Shown: positions 1 to 12,570 of the stretch, piece by piece
Layout of the letters: every line of letters begins with the position of its first letter
Position numbering within the stretch: position 1 is the stretch's first letter
From: Elysia crispata
Lineage: Eukaryota > Mollusca > Gastropoda > Plakobranchidae
Reading direction: 5' to 3'
Assembly: GCA_033675545.1 (NCBI GenBank)
Contig: JAWDGP010002462.1
Coordinates: 210,001-274,000 of the forward strand
Length of the DNA: 64,000 nt
Notes under the pieces: model-generated
What the model saw: the letters and a program-made list of their open reading frames with translations, nothing else
Database searches by the model: none
What the model was told of the DNA's origin: nothing
Made by a program: the position numbers and the translations under genes

Positions 1-286
1 CTTCTTGCTTTAAGTCTTTGCAGGTCAAGACAAATTTTGGGCTACGTTTGTAGATCAATCAAAGGTAGTCAGCTAACACCTCATGTACAAGTGAGACTAA
101 CATGTTTACCTTCTAAAATTCATGTCTTTCTTTTCAACCAAATTTCATGTCTGCAAAGTGTTGTCTGTGAGTACAGTATCATATTTATTTACTTACATGT
201 ATCTTTATGTAAGTCGCCATGTAGTGATGTATTTTCTGGGGTTTTTTTTACTTCAAATTTCAAAGAGCATTAGAACGAGAGAGAGA

Positions 287-345
<59 letters not shown>
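1..345. repeat. Partial direct copy of the foldback-arm sequence plus (TA)n
   Basis: Bases 1-175 repeat, in direct orientation, the arm text that recurs near 560-680, and they pair inverted with about 9,175-9,345. Bases 197-290 recur at 1,875-1,975, in each case followed by GA and TA microsatellite DNA (here (TA)n at 289-346). This looks like the end of a neighbouring copy cut by the window edge. No host gene is seen; the reading frames here cross repeat DNA. Confidence 0.7.
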
Positions 346-350
<5 letters not shown>

Positions 351-984
351 GCAGCTTTGTGACATCATTGCATTATTATTATTTTTTTTTGTGTGCGTTT
401 TTCTTCGTTTTCTCCAGTAGGACAGACAGGTTTTTCAATCTTTCATGTCATCTCTTTTCTTATCCTCTCAGCTTAAAACAAACTTCATCTTTCACAAAAA
501 TCATTTTTTGTTTTTGGATTTTCTCAAAAAATAAAGAGAGGGAAAAAATCATTTGTTCCTTCTTTGTCTTTGCAGGTCAAGACAAATTTTGGGCTACGTT
601 TGTAGACCAATCAAAGGTAGTCAGCTTACAACTTATGTACAAGTGAGACTTGTCTGCAAGGTGTTGTCTGTGAATACATTCCTTCGTATTATGTTTTTTT
701 TTTCACTATGTGTGATTTGAGTCCTTTGAACTTTCCAGTTTTGAAAATGTTATAGAACTGGAGTGAGATGTTATATTTGCAATCTTTGCTGTACTTATGG
801 CAGTGGTTGTCTATACATAATTTTATGTAGAACAGCGCTCAACATATGTGGTATTCATCTACGTTCAAACAACAGAGACAATATATGTTTATATTGCTTA
901 CAACTACGTTTATTAGATACATCTTTTTTTGTTGTTGTTTTTTTGTAGCTAGACACAAATCCTTAGATGATTCATGGAAAATAC

Positions 985-1835
985 CCGGTATATCAATGAA
1001 TTAGGTGCCCTGCTCTTTAGATTAGGCAATCAATACCTTCTGCGATCTCTATACCTTGATGCTGTTAGTGCATCTGTCACTCATTTTACATTTAGCCGCT
1101 TTTTTAATCCATGGTACATCTTCTCTCGCTTCTTTCCCCTGCTGCCTTTTCCTTTAAAATCAATCCAGTTCTCAAAAATGTTTCAGTTTCTTTTTTCTCA
1201 TCACATGGCCAAAAAATACTGCCTGTAGATTAAATATGGTATTTATGAGCATATATATGCCAGCTCCTAGTACCACACTTTAGTTTGATTTCTTTGAAGT
1301 CCATAAATAAGATTCATAGCATTCTCTTTAGGAACCACATTTCTGTTTCCTCCAATTAATTTTGTAGTTGTTTTTTAAATTGTCCAAGCCTAACATCCAT
1401 ACATAAGGATGGGTTCAGTAAAACACTCCAGTGCCTTTTTTGATGCGATTTCACAGTTGTTGTGTCCATCTCATCACATTCAAGTGCCCAAGTATTTGCA
1501 TTGATTCCTGAAGGAATTACCTTTGGCCACTAAAGAATTGATCTGTGCACACTCATTGTTTGATTGACGACCATTACTTCTGTATTTTTGCTCTTTAATC
1601 CATATCCTTTCCTTCTGCTTTCTTCTTCAGTGATGTCTAATAATTGTGGCAAGTCTTCTTTATTTTCTGCAATTAATACAGCGTCATCAGCGTATCTCAT
1701 GTTGCTTACTTTGTGCCCTCCTATTTTAATTCCTGGGTATCCTTCTATGCGTCTCAAATCATTTCACTGTAGAGAGAGAAAAGGTCTGGAGCAAGCACAC
1801 ATCCTTGTCAGACAGCGCACACTCTCTTCCTATAT
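985..1835 (-). mobile_element. Antisense RTE-like LINE fragment (end of reverse transcriptase)
   Basis: Read on the minus strand, 1,530-1,757 encodes a reverse-transcriptase core with the YADD box (in NMRYADDAVLIAENKEDL). A QCKYLGT motif follows further downstream. The 3' coding end near 1,000-1,030 aligns with the end of the sense copy at 12,520-12,556. Only the 3' part of the element is present (5' truncation is typical of LINEs), and the frame is interrupted several times after the RT motif. The clade call (RTE-like) rests on the protein pattern and is from memory. Confidence 0.75.
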
Positions 1836-1970
1836 TTTTAGTTAAAAAACTTTGTACAGTGCTATCTTTACTTAAGCTCATGTATCTTTATGTAAATCGC
1901 CATGTAGCGATGTATTTTCTGGCTTTATTTTTCCTTCAAATTTCAAAGAGGGTTAGAACGAGAAAGAGAA

Positions 1971-1973
<3 letters not shown>

Positions 1974-2050
<77 letters not shown>

Positions 2051-2066
2051 CATAAGCATACAATGG

Positions 2067-2114
<48 letters not shown>
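1974..2114. repeat. Compound microsatellite (GA)n-(GACA)n-(AT)n
   Basis: Uninterrupted GA repeats grade into GACA units. After a short unique spacer comes an AT run at about 2,069-2,114. Reading frames across it encode only Arg-Glu or Tyr-Ile repeats and are not genes. Confidence 0.95.
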
Positions 2115-2119
<5 letters not shown>

Positions 2120-3386
2120 TTTAAGTTATTTTTGTTTTAAATATTTTTTTTTATATAAGCATCTATTTTTAAATGTTACAAAACTTATAACTATTTCTAA
2201 AGAAACTCAAGTTTCAGTATACATTGTCGATTTTAGTCGAGACGCCTATAATACAAGCCTTTTCAGTTGAATATTGCTCACCCGATCGGCTGGTTAATCA
2301 GCACACTGTTACGATGACATTTGTTAATAGCTATCTAGAGCAACTCCTTCACAGTCAAAACAACATCGTTCTCAAAACATAGAGAGGACGTGTTTTTTTA
2401 CATTGTGAATGTCAAGGTGGTGGTTCTTGTGGAAACGGTCGACCTAGTTTTGGATTAACAAAAGACACAAACGTTTGTTGCCTCGTCTTTTTTTCCTAGT
2501 CTTTATTTGGCTAAGGTTTCACCCCCCATATTAATCTTTCTTTTTTGTGATTCCTTTTCAGAAGTAAAACGTGGGACCTTGTTTGAATCCTCAAAGCTTT
2601 CTTATCATCCAGTTACTATTTGTCTTGATAACACTTTTAAAGAGAACATGGAAACTATGTTGACTGGAGTAAAAACCTAATCAATGAATGTTTTTGAAAA
2701 AATCTTATGTGAATTATCAATTGTATTTTTTTGTAATGCAATGTGAGCTGAAAGTCAAACAAATTAAAGTTCATTTAACAGGCAATGCCCTTATATGTAT
2801 TCTCTTTTAATGAAAATGTCATATTCGTTTATGTTATATACATAAGTTTCACTGACGTTATTTTTAAAAGACTGTTATGTGTCTCTTTAATTATTTTAGA
2901 AAACAATGTGTATTATAATGATTCCTTTTTATATTTTTATAATTTGGATTTCTCTGAATAAACTCAGATAACACTCCTTTTTTATCTGTCTTTGTTGTTT
3001 TTGATAAATGTCCTGTTTTTAATAGGTTTTCGGATGTGTTTATGGTATTCATCAAGTGAATTCAAATCATTGCAATTTGCACAGAGTTTAAGATCCGTCA
3101 TTTTTATACAAAAGAAATATTGAACTCCATTTTACAGTAATAGAAACATAAACCCTTATTACCGAATTGATAATGCGTGGGTGGTATGTGTTGGGAACAT
3201 AACATGGAACAGCCAACTGCCACAAAGATGGTGAATCAATATTTAATAATTAAATAGGGGTGACAAAATCCTCTTTATTTCTATCTCTACAAATCAAGCA
3301 TAATTAAGTATTATTACAATAGAATAGAATTCGAAATTTAAAAAAAAAATTAAAAACGGTAGAAAGATTTCCATTTTTTCTTTCAA

Positions 3387-6300
3387 GATAAAATCAACCG
3401 GCGGCCATCTTGGCATTATGCTAATTATAGAGATGGCTAAAATAGAATTAATTGGCGGCCATATTGGATTTATTGTATTTATATAGATTACCAGAATGAA
3501 ATTGGAATTATGCTAATTATAGAGATGGCCAAAATAGAATTAATTGGCGGCTATATTGGATTTATTGTATTTATATAGATTACCAGAATGAAATTGGAAT
3601 TATGCTAATTATAGAGATGGCCAAAATATAATTAATTGGCGGCTATATTGGATTTATGCTAATTATAGAGATGGCCAAAACAGAATCAACTGGTGGCCAC
3701 ATTGAAATTATGCTTGTTATAGAGATTACCAAGATAAAATCAACCGGCGGCCATCTTGGCATTATGCTAATTATAGAGATGGCCAAAATAGAATTAGTTA
3801 ACGGCCATATTGGATTTATTGTATTTATATAGATTACCAGAATGAAATTGGAATTATGCTAATTATAGAGATGGCCAAAATAGAATTAATCGGCGGTTAT
3901 ATTGGATTTATGCTAATTATAGAGATGGCCAAAACAGAATCAACTGGCGGCCACATTGAAATTACGCTTGTTATAGAGATTACCAAGATAAAATTAACCA
4001 GCGGCCATATTGGCATTATGCTAATTATAGAGATGTCCAAAATAGAATTAATTGGCGGCATTATTGGATTTATTGTATTTATATAGATTACCAGAATGAA
4101 ATTGGAATTATGCTAATTATAGAGATGGCCAAAACAGAATTAACTGGCGGCCACATTGAAATTATGCTTGTTATAGAGATTACCAAGATAAAATCAACCG
4201 GCGGCCATCTTGGAATTATGCTAATTATAGAGATGGCCAAAATAGAATTAATCGGCGGCTATATTCGATTTAATGTACTTATAAAGATTACCAAAATGAA
4301 ATTGAAATTACGCTTGTTATAGAGATTACCAAGATAAAATTAACCGGCGGCCATATTGGCATTATGCTAATTATAGAGATGGCCAAAATAGAATTAATTG
4401 GCGGTCATATTGGATTTATTGTATTTATATAGATTACCAGAATGAAATTGGAATTATGCTAATTATAGAGATGGCCAAAATAGAATTAATCGGCGGCTAT
4501 ATTGGATTTATGCTAATTATAGAGATGGCCAAAATAAAATTAACCCGAGGCCATATTGGCATTATGCTAATTATAGAGATGGCCAAAATAGAATTAATCG
4601 GCGGCTATATTGGATTTATGCTAATTATAGAGATGGCCAAAACAGAATCAACTGGCGGCCACATTGAAATTACGCTTGTTATAGAGATTACCAAGATAAA
4701 ATTAACCGGCGGCCATATTGGCATTATGCTAATTATAGAGATGGCTAAAAGAGAATTAACCGGCGGCCATATTGGATATAATGTACTTATAAAGATTACC
4801 AAAATGAAATTGGAATTATGCTAATTATAGCGATGGCCAAAATAGAATTAATCGGCGGCTATATTGGATTTATGCTAATTATAGAGATGGCCAAAACAGA
4901 ATCAACTGGCGGCCACATTGAAATTATGCTTGTTATAGAGATTACCAAGATAAAATCAACCGGCGGCCATCTTGGCATTATGCTAATTATAGAGATGGCC
5001 AAAATAGAATTAGTTGGCGGCCATATTGGATTTATTGTATTTATATAGATTACCAGAATGAAATTGGAATTATGCTAATTATAGAGATGGCCAAAATAGA
5101 ATTAATCGGCGGCTATATTGGATTTATGCTAATTATAGAGATGGCCAAAACAGAATCAACTGGCGGCCACATTGAAATTATGCTTGTTATAGAGATTACC
5201 AAGATAAAATTAACCGGCGGCCATATTGGCATTATGCTAATTATAGAGATGGCTAAAATAGAATTAACCGGCGGCCATATTGGATTTAATGTACTTATAA
5301 AGATTACCAAAATGAAATTGGAATTATGCTAATTATAGCGATGGCCAAAATAGAATTAATCGGCGGCTATATTGTATTTAAGCTAATTATAGAGATGGCC
5401 AAAATAGAATCAACTAGCGGCCACATTGAAGTTATGCTTGATATAGAGATTACCAAGATAAAATTAACCGGCGGCCATCTTGGCATTATGCTAATTATAG
5501 AGATGGCCAAAATAGAGTTAGTTGGCGGCCATATCGGATTTATTGTATTTATATAGATTACCAGAATGAAATTGGAATTATGCTAATTACAGAGATGGCC
5601 AAAATAGAATTAATCGGCGGCTATATTGGATTTATGCTAATTATAGAGATGGCCAAAAAAGAATCAACTGGCGGCCACATTGAAATTACGCTTGTTATAG
5701 AGATTACCAAGATAAAATCAACCGGCGGCCATCTTGGCATTATGCTAATTATAGAGATGGCCAAATAAGAATTAGTTGGCGGCCATATTGGATTTATTGT
5801 ATTTATATAGATTACCAGAATGAAATTGGAATTATGCTAATTATAGAGATGGCCAAAATAGAATTAGTCGGCGGCTATATTGGATTTATGCTAATTATAG
5901 AGATGGCCAAAACAGAATCAACTGGCGGCCACATTGAAATTACGCTTGTTATAGAGATTACCAAGATAAAATTAACCGGCGGCCATATTGGCATTATGCT
6001 AATTACAGAGATTGCCAAAATAGACTCACCTGGCGGCCACATTGAAATTATGCTTATGATGGAATTACCAAGATAAAATTAACCGATTATACTGAATATA
6101 GAGATTGCCTATAGAATTAACTGGCGGCCATATTACTAGAATTATGCCAATTATAGAGATGGCCAAAACAAAGTTAACCGGCGGAAATCATTGGTAAATA
6201 TGCTAATTATAGAGATTGCCCAAATAGAATAAACTGGCGGCCATATTAAATTTATGCTTATTATAGAGATTGCCCAAATAGAATAAACTGGCGGCCATAT

Positions 6301-7969
6301 TGGAATTATGCTAATTATAGAAAGTAAAACAATAGAATACACTGGTGGCCATATTGGAATTATGCTAATTATAGAGACTACCAAATTGGAAGTAACCGGC
6401 GGCCATATTAGAAATATGCTAATTATAGAGACTTCCAATTAATTAACTGGCGGCCATATTGGATTATACTGAATCTAGAGATTGCCTATAGAATTAACTG
6501 GCGGCCATATTACTAGAAATATGCCAATTATAGAGATGGCCAAAATAAACTTAACCGGCGGAAAATATTGGTAAACATGCTAATTATAGAGATTGTCAAA
6601 ATAGAATTAATCGGCTGCCATATCGGAATTATGCTAATTATAGAGATGGCCAAAATAGAATTAATCGGCGGCCATATTGGAATTATGTTAATTATAGAGA
6701 TTACTAAATTGGAATTAATCGGCGGCCATATTGGAATTATGCTAATTATAGAGATTGCCAAAATAGAATTAACGACGGCCATATTGGATTTATGCTAATA
6801 ATAGAGATTGCCAAAATAGAATACACTGGCGGCCATATTAGAATTATGCTTATTATAGAGATTACTAAATTGGAATTAATCGGCGGCCATATTGGAATTA
6901 TGCTAATGATAGAGATTGCCAAAATAGAATTAACGACGGCTACTTATAGAGATTGCCAAAATAGACTTCACCGGCGGCCATATTGGAATTATGCTAATTA
7001 TAGAGATTGCCCAAATAGAATAAATAGGCGGCTATATAAAATTTTTGCTTATTATAGAGATTGCCAAAATAAAATAAACTGGCGGCCATATTGGAATTAT
7101 GCTAAATATAGAAAGTACAAAAATAGAATACACTGGCGGCCATATTAGAATTATGCTAATTATAGAGATTGCTAAAATAGAATCAACTGGCCGCCACATT
7201 GAAATTATGATTATTATAGAGATTACCAAGATTAAATTCACCGGCGGCCATTTTGGATTTATTGTATTTATGTAGATTACCAAAATGAAATTGGATTTCT
7301 GATAATTACCAAGATAAAATATTGGTAAATATGCTACTTATAGAGATTGCCAAAATAGAATTCACCGGCGGCCATATTAGAATTATGCTAATTATAGAGA
7401 TTGCCAAAATAGAATCAACTGGCCGCCACAATGAAATTATGCTTATTATAGAGATTACCAAGATAAAATTAACCGGCGGCCATATTGGCATTATGCTAAT
7501 TACAGAGATGGCTAAAATAGAATTAACCGGCGGCCATATTGGATTTAATATACTTATAAAGATTACCAAAATGAAATTGGAATTATGCTAATTATAGCGA
7601 TGGCCAAAATAGAATTAATCGGCGGCTATATTGTATTTAAGCTAATTATAGAGATGGCCAAAATAGAATCAACTGGCGGCCACATTGAAGTTATGCTTGT
7701 TATAGAGATTACCAAGATAAAATCAACCGGCGGCCATCTTGGCATTATGCTAATTATAGAGATGGCCAAAATAGAATTAGTTGGCGGCCATATTGGATTT
7801 ATTGTATTTATAGATTACCAGAATGAAAATCGAATTATGCTAATTATAGAGATGGCCAAAATAGAATTAATCGGCGGCTATACTGGATTTATGCTAATTA
7901 TAGAGATGGCCAAAATAGAATCAACTGGCGGCCACATTGAAATTATGCTTGTTATAGAGATTACCAAGA
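3387..7969. repeat. 54-bp satellite with a 254-bp higher-order repeat
   Basis: Tandem array whose unit runs ATGCTAATTATAGAGATGGC then a variable AAAATAGAATTAAT-type block then CGGCGGCCATATTGG, 54 bp in all. In about 3,850-6,080 and again at about 7,570-7,960 the units form a larger repeat: four different 54-bp variants plus a 38-bp truncated unit (ATTGTATTTATATAGATTAC...), giving 254 bp. Equivalent start points fall at 4,818, 5,072, 5,326, 5,580 and 5,834. The stretch about 6,080-7,300 is older and more degenerate. Because 54 is divisible by three, long frames of the type MLIIEMAKIELIGGYIGF stay open on both strands. They stop once per 254-bp unit and are judged noncoding. Confidence 0.93.
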
Positions 7970-7979
7970 GAACCCCCCC

Positions 7980-8010
<31 letters not shown>

Positions 8011-8207
8011 AAATCGTGTTATTTTTGTTATATTAAGAGAACATGCAATTATAAAATATAATATATGCAGCTGCTGATTGTTACCAGCTATATCCTTCTT
8101 GGGTAAATCAAGATTAATCTCAAAATCGATTATATTTTGATAATATGGTATTATTTTGATGATTTATAGAAATCATTTCAATTCTACAGCATTGGTATTG
8201 TTTTAGT
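7970..8207. other. Spacer between satellite and right arm, with homopolymer junction
   Basis: The array ends in a C-run (C9 T C10, about 7,973-7,992) followed directly by about 22 A residues. After that comes AT-rich sequence with no counterpart in the left arm. No gene is seen. Confidence 0.7.
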
Positions 8208-9546
8208 ATAGAGAAAGAAAAAATCGAAATCGATTCTACCGTTTTGATTTTTTATTTCGATATCTATTCTTTTGTAATGATATTTTGTTATTATGCTTGT
8301 CTATAGAGATAGAAGTATAGAAGTATTTCTCACCCCTATTTCATTGTTCAATATTGATTCACCATCTATCTGGCAGTTGCATGTTTCTATTACTTTATAT
8401 GGAGTTCAATATTTCTTTCGTATAAAACTGACGGATCTTAAACTCTGTGCAAATTGCAATGAATTGAAATCACTTGATAAATACCTTAAACACATACGAA
8501 AACCTTTGGGTTTAAACTCTCAATGTATTGAATGTGGGAGGTATTAAAAACATGAACAATATCAAAAATAACAAAGACAGATAAGAGTGTTATCTGAGTT
8601 TATTCAGAGAAATCCAAATTATAATAATATAAAAAGAAATAATTTTATAATACACAATTACCTAAAAAAGACACATAATACAGTCTAAAAAAAATAACGT
8701 CAATGAAACTTATGTATATAACATAAACGAATATGACATTTTCATTAAAAGAGATAATACATATAGGGGCATTGCCTGTTAAATGAACTTTAATCTGTTT
8801 GACTTTCACCTTACATTGCATTACAATAAAGCACAACTGATAATTCACATAAGATTTTTGTTCACATATTAATTAATTTACTCCAGTCAATATATCTAAG
8901 GATTGCCGTGTTTTACAAAAAAAAAAAAAAAAGGTACATCTAATAAAGGTAGTTGTAAGCTATATGTCTTTGTTGTTTCAACGTAGATGGTTACCGCATA
9001 TGTTGGGCGCTGCTCTACATAAAATTATGTATAGACAACCACTGCCATAAATACAGCACAGATTGCAAATATAACATCTCACTCCAGTTCTATAACATTT
9101 TCAAAGCTGGAAAATACAAAGGACTCAAAGCATACATAGTGAAAAAACAAGCAAACCATAAAACAAAGGAATGTATTCACAGACAACACTTTGCAGACAT
9201 GAAATTTGCTTGAAAAGAAAGACATGAATATTAGAAGATAAACATGTAAGTCTCACTTGTACATGAGGTGTAAGCTGACTACCTTTGATTGGTCTACAAA
9301 TGTAGCCCAAAATTTGTCTTGACCTGCAAAGACTTAAAGCAAGAACAGATGATTTTTCCCCCTCTCCTAATTTTTGGAGAAAAAGAAAATGATTTTTGTG
9401 AAAGAGAAAGTTTGTTTTAAGCAGAAAGGATAAGAAAAGAGATGACATGAAAGATTGAAAAACCTGTCTGTCCTACTGGAGAAAACGAAGAAAAACACAC
9501 TTAAAAAAAGATAATAATGCAATGATGTCACAAGGCTGCTTGAATT
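8208..9546 (-). repeat. Right inverted arm of the foldback-like element
   Basis: Reverse complement of the left arm throughout, uninterrupted, ending in the GCTGCTTGAA terminus at about 9,537-9,546. It is the better template for the ancestral arm, because it lacks the 1.7-kb insertion and retains about 40 bp around 8,505-8,545 that the left arm has lost. Confidence 0.75.
8293..8547 (+). pseudogene. Remnant reading frame with a zinc-ribbon-like Cys pattern in the arm
   Basis: The last 35 residues contain CANC, then about 22 residues, then CIEC: two CxxC pairs in a K/L-rich context (LKLCANCNELKSLDKY, then LGLNSQCIEC). This spacing resembles the zinc ribbons at the start of some HNH-type nucleases. 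The left arm preserves the first half of the same pattern on its minus strand (about 3,040-3,120). I see no catalytic HNH residues and the frame is short, so this is probably a relic of a protein once carried by the element. Function not assigned. Confidence 0.3.
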
Positions 9547-10407
<861 letters not shown>

Positions 10408-10409
10408 CC

Positions 10410-11630
10410 GAAAAACAACTCTAAGGCAAATACACACCTGGTAGCTATAGCAGAGGTAAAAGACACAGTAAAAAATCTGCAAACAATTTTCAAAGAGCTA
10501 AAAAACCAAATACATGCATTACAAAACTTCGCACGGAGACAGAAGAGATTGTTGTCTTCCTCTTTGGAGACTATGCTTTCTTGTCCTATGGCATTTCAGG
10601 AGCGACAGGGACATTCCGTGCCTGTTCTGTCTTGATTCCAAACAGAAAGTAAGGAACCTACCAAAAAGAGAGCACTACAATCTTTACACACAGATGCACA
10701 ACAGTTTTTGGAGAGCGGTGGGAAAACAAATGCAGTTAAATGTTTTAACAATAAACTCAGACATCCATTCCTAGAAATAAAGATAGCAAACATAGCCCCT
10801 CCATATTTATATATTCTTCTTGGAATCACACTAAAACATCCCAATCTGATACAAAAGGAAGTCCAAAATAGAGATGAGATAATAGCCAAGCAGAAACATT
10901 CAAATTACAGACGCAACTGGCTCAAAGCTGAAGAAAAGAAAAAAGAAATAGTGCTTTCAAAAGGAACGCTATACTAGATGATGAGAGCAGAAGAAGAATG
11001 TGGAGAAAAGAGGCAAAGAGGAGTTGAAAAAAATTGAAGAGACAAAAATAAAGCTGTGAGCCCAATCCAAGAAAGCTCAGAGACAGTACTACAAAAACAA
11101 AATAGAAAGACAAGCATACCATGGTGGAAACTTTATAAGTCACCACTGAAGAAAATGATGACATTTTAGGAGTTGCGCTCCCTACCAAAGATATGTTTGA
11201 CACACTTAACTCACATTTTGAAGGCATTCACTCTTTAACCTCAAAAGCCCAACCAGAGGAAACCACATTACAAGCAGAGATTGCAACTTCTGAATACATC
11301 AAATTTTACAGACAGTGCTTTCCCAATCGCATCATTGCCAAGCAGCACATTTAAAAAAAGAATAGCACTGATTTTATGCATAGGACAGGTTTTGGACTAG
11401 GCTTTCTTAGGGAGCAGGATGGGAACAACTTCACTCAACTGTTTCATGCTTGGCAAGAAGTGCAGCCATAAGAAATGATAAAAATAGAATGAAAAATATA
11501 ATAGAAAACGTCTTGCTGTTGACAGCCCCAGAACTCAACTCCCTTGTACCACAGACAAAACCCAGACAACAACAAAAATAGTTAATAATATACCCCACAA
11601 AAAAATTTGAAAATGAAATTTTATTGGGAA
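10410..11630 (+). mobile_element. Broken transposase-like relic, family unassigned
   Basis: Pieces in the plus-strand frames recall a large transposon-encoded protein seen in many invertebrate genomes: a coiled-coil-like start (about 10,440-10,540), a block with FGDYAFLSYGISGATGTF (about 10,560-10,620), IAPPYLYILLGITLKHPNLI (about 10,790-10,850), and a late block around 11,290-11,460. The order and spacing fit one ancestral protein. The element is broken in several places and cannot be active. The family assignment is not possible by eye. Confidence 0.45.
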
Positions 11631-11834
11631 ATGACATCAGTATTGCATGTTTTGCAATTTTGTGTTAAAAAGTAGTGTGAATTGCATTCCACGCATTCCA
11701 GCTGCATGCCTTTTTCTACTGCGGGGGTAAAATTCCTGGGAAGAGACAGTGTCCACCCATCCACTGTGAGCTGTCAGATAAGGGTGCTAGATTTATGGGC
11801 TTATGGCAAGTTGCTGACAAACTAAAAGTGAACA

Positions 11835-12570
11835 GAATTTGGCTCCATGTTGAGATACGCTGATGACACTGTATTAATTCCAGAAAATAAAGAAGACTTG
11901 CGACAATTATTAACGATTTTTGAAGAAGAGAGCAGAAAAAAAGGGTTGCAATTGAATAGCAAAAAGATAGAACTAATGGTGATTAGTCAAAATTATAGTC
12001 TACGCACATCAACATCTTTATCAAAGGTAATAAACTCAAGCAAAGGGGTCAATTCAAATACTTGGGTACTTTAATATCAAGTGATGGACGTAACTTACAC
12101 TGAGCTTCCAGAGAATGAAATCTATACTAACAAATAACCACATCTCAATTCGCACAAAAAGAAGAGCCCTGAAGTGCTCTATTGAACCCATTCTGATGTA
12201 TCAATGCAAAGCTTGCACAATTTCAAAACAGTTACAAAAGAAACTGGAGACAACAAAATGAGATTCCACAAATCTCATGGACTGTAAAGAAATCAACCAA
12301 AACTGTTACAAGAAGCCGACACTACAAGATTCAGCATAAATAGAATAAGTAAACGCCAGGCAACCTTTTTTGGACATGTCAAGAGAAGAGAGAAAGTACA
12401 AAATCTTGTGACAACTGGAATGATTGTACCAAAACAGCATCAAAAGATGTTGGATGGACTTTCAAAGTAGGACGAGTGACAGAAGCACTGAAAGTGATGA
12501 GGGATAGAGATGTGTGGAAAGTCATGATCAGCAATGCTAAAGAGCACGGCACCTAAATGATTGATTGATG
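11835..12570 (+). mobile_element. RTE-like LINE 3' fragment, sense
   Basis: Begins near the reverse-transcriptase YADD box (MLRYADDTVLIPENKEDL at 11,847) and continues through FKYLGT, then RKRQATFFGHV-like text (INRISKRQATFFGHVKRREK), then the C-terminal VWKVMISNAKEHGT followed by TAA at 12,554-12,556. It ends in an ATTGATTGATGAG tail typical of short-repeat LINE tails. The 5' part is missing and the frame is interrupted several times. It belongs to the same family as the antisense fragment at 985-1,835. Confidence 0.8.

Larger units (their letters stand above)
976..2658. mobile_element. Composite insertion inside the left arm
   Basis: About 1.68 kb present in the left arm but absent from the right arm. 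From left to right it holds an antisense LINE 3' end (about 985-1,835), a copy of the outer-flank text (about 1,868-1,975), (GA)n at about 1,974-2,030, (GACA)n at about 2,030-2,051, (AT)n at about 2,069-2,114, and about 540 bp of unassigned AT-rich sequence to 2,658. Confidence 0.6.
346..3386 (+). repeat. Left inverted arm of the foldback-like element (interrupted)
   Basis: Homologous in reverse complement to 8,208-9,546. The outer part is 346-975 and the inner part 2,659-3,386. The break falls inside a stretch still shared by both arms: text like CAATCCTTAGAT lies before it and TTGACTGGAG after it. This places the insertion after arm formation. Confidence 0.75.
346..9546. mobile_element. Foldback-like element: long inverted arms around a satellite core
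   Basis: The left arm (346-975 plus 2,659-3,386) is an inverted copy of the right arm (8,208-9,546). Both outer ends begin TTCAAGCAGC, and the match runs inward through shared landmarks such as GGACAGACAGGTTTTTCAAT and GGCAGTGGTTGTCTATACAT. Net arm length is about 1.34 kb on each side. The left arm is split by a 1.7-kb insertion (976-2,658). Between the arms lie a tandem satellite (3,387-7,969) and a spacer of about 240 bp. The arms differ by scattered substitutions and indels, so the structure is old. No transposase is visible inside. The layout is like Foldback-type elements; the family is unassigned, and no target-site duplication could be read because (TA)n abuts the left end. Confidence 0.75.

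Noticed and set aside
3387-7969. CRISPR-like or CArG-box array
   Set aside because: Units are contiguous without spacers. CCATATTGG has five A/T between CC and GG, not the six of a CArG box.
3856-8061. Many frames of MLIIEMAKIELIGG-type repeats on both strands, apparently a repeat protein
   Set aside because: The frames are open only because the satellite unit is 54 bp. They stop once per 254-bp unit and exist on both strands, so there is no coding signal.
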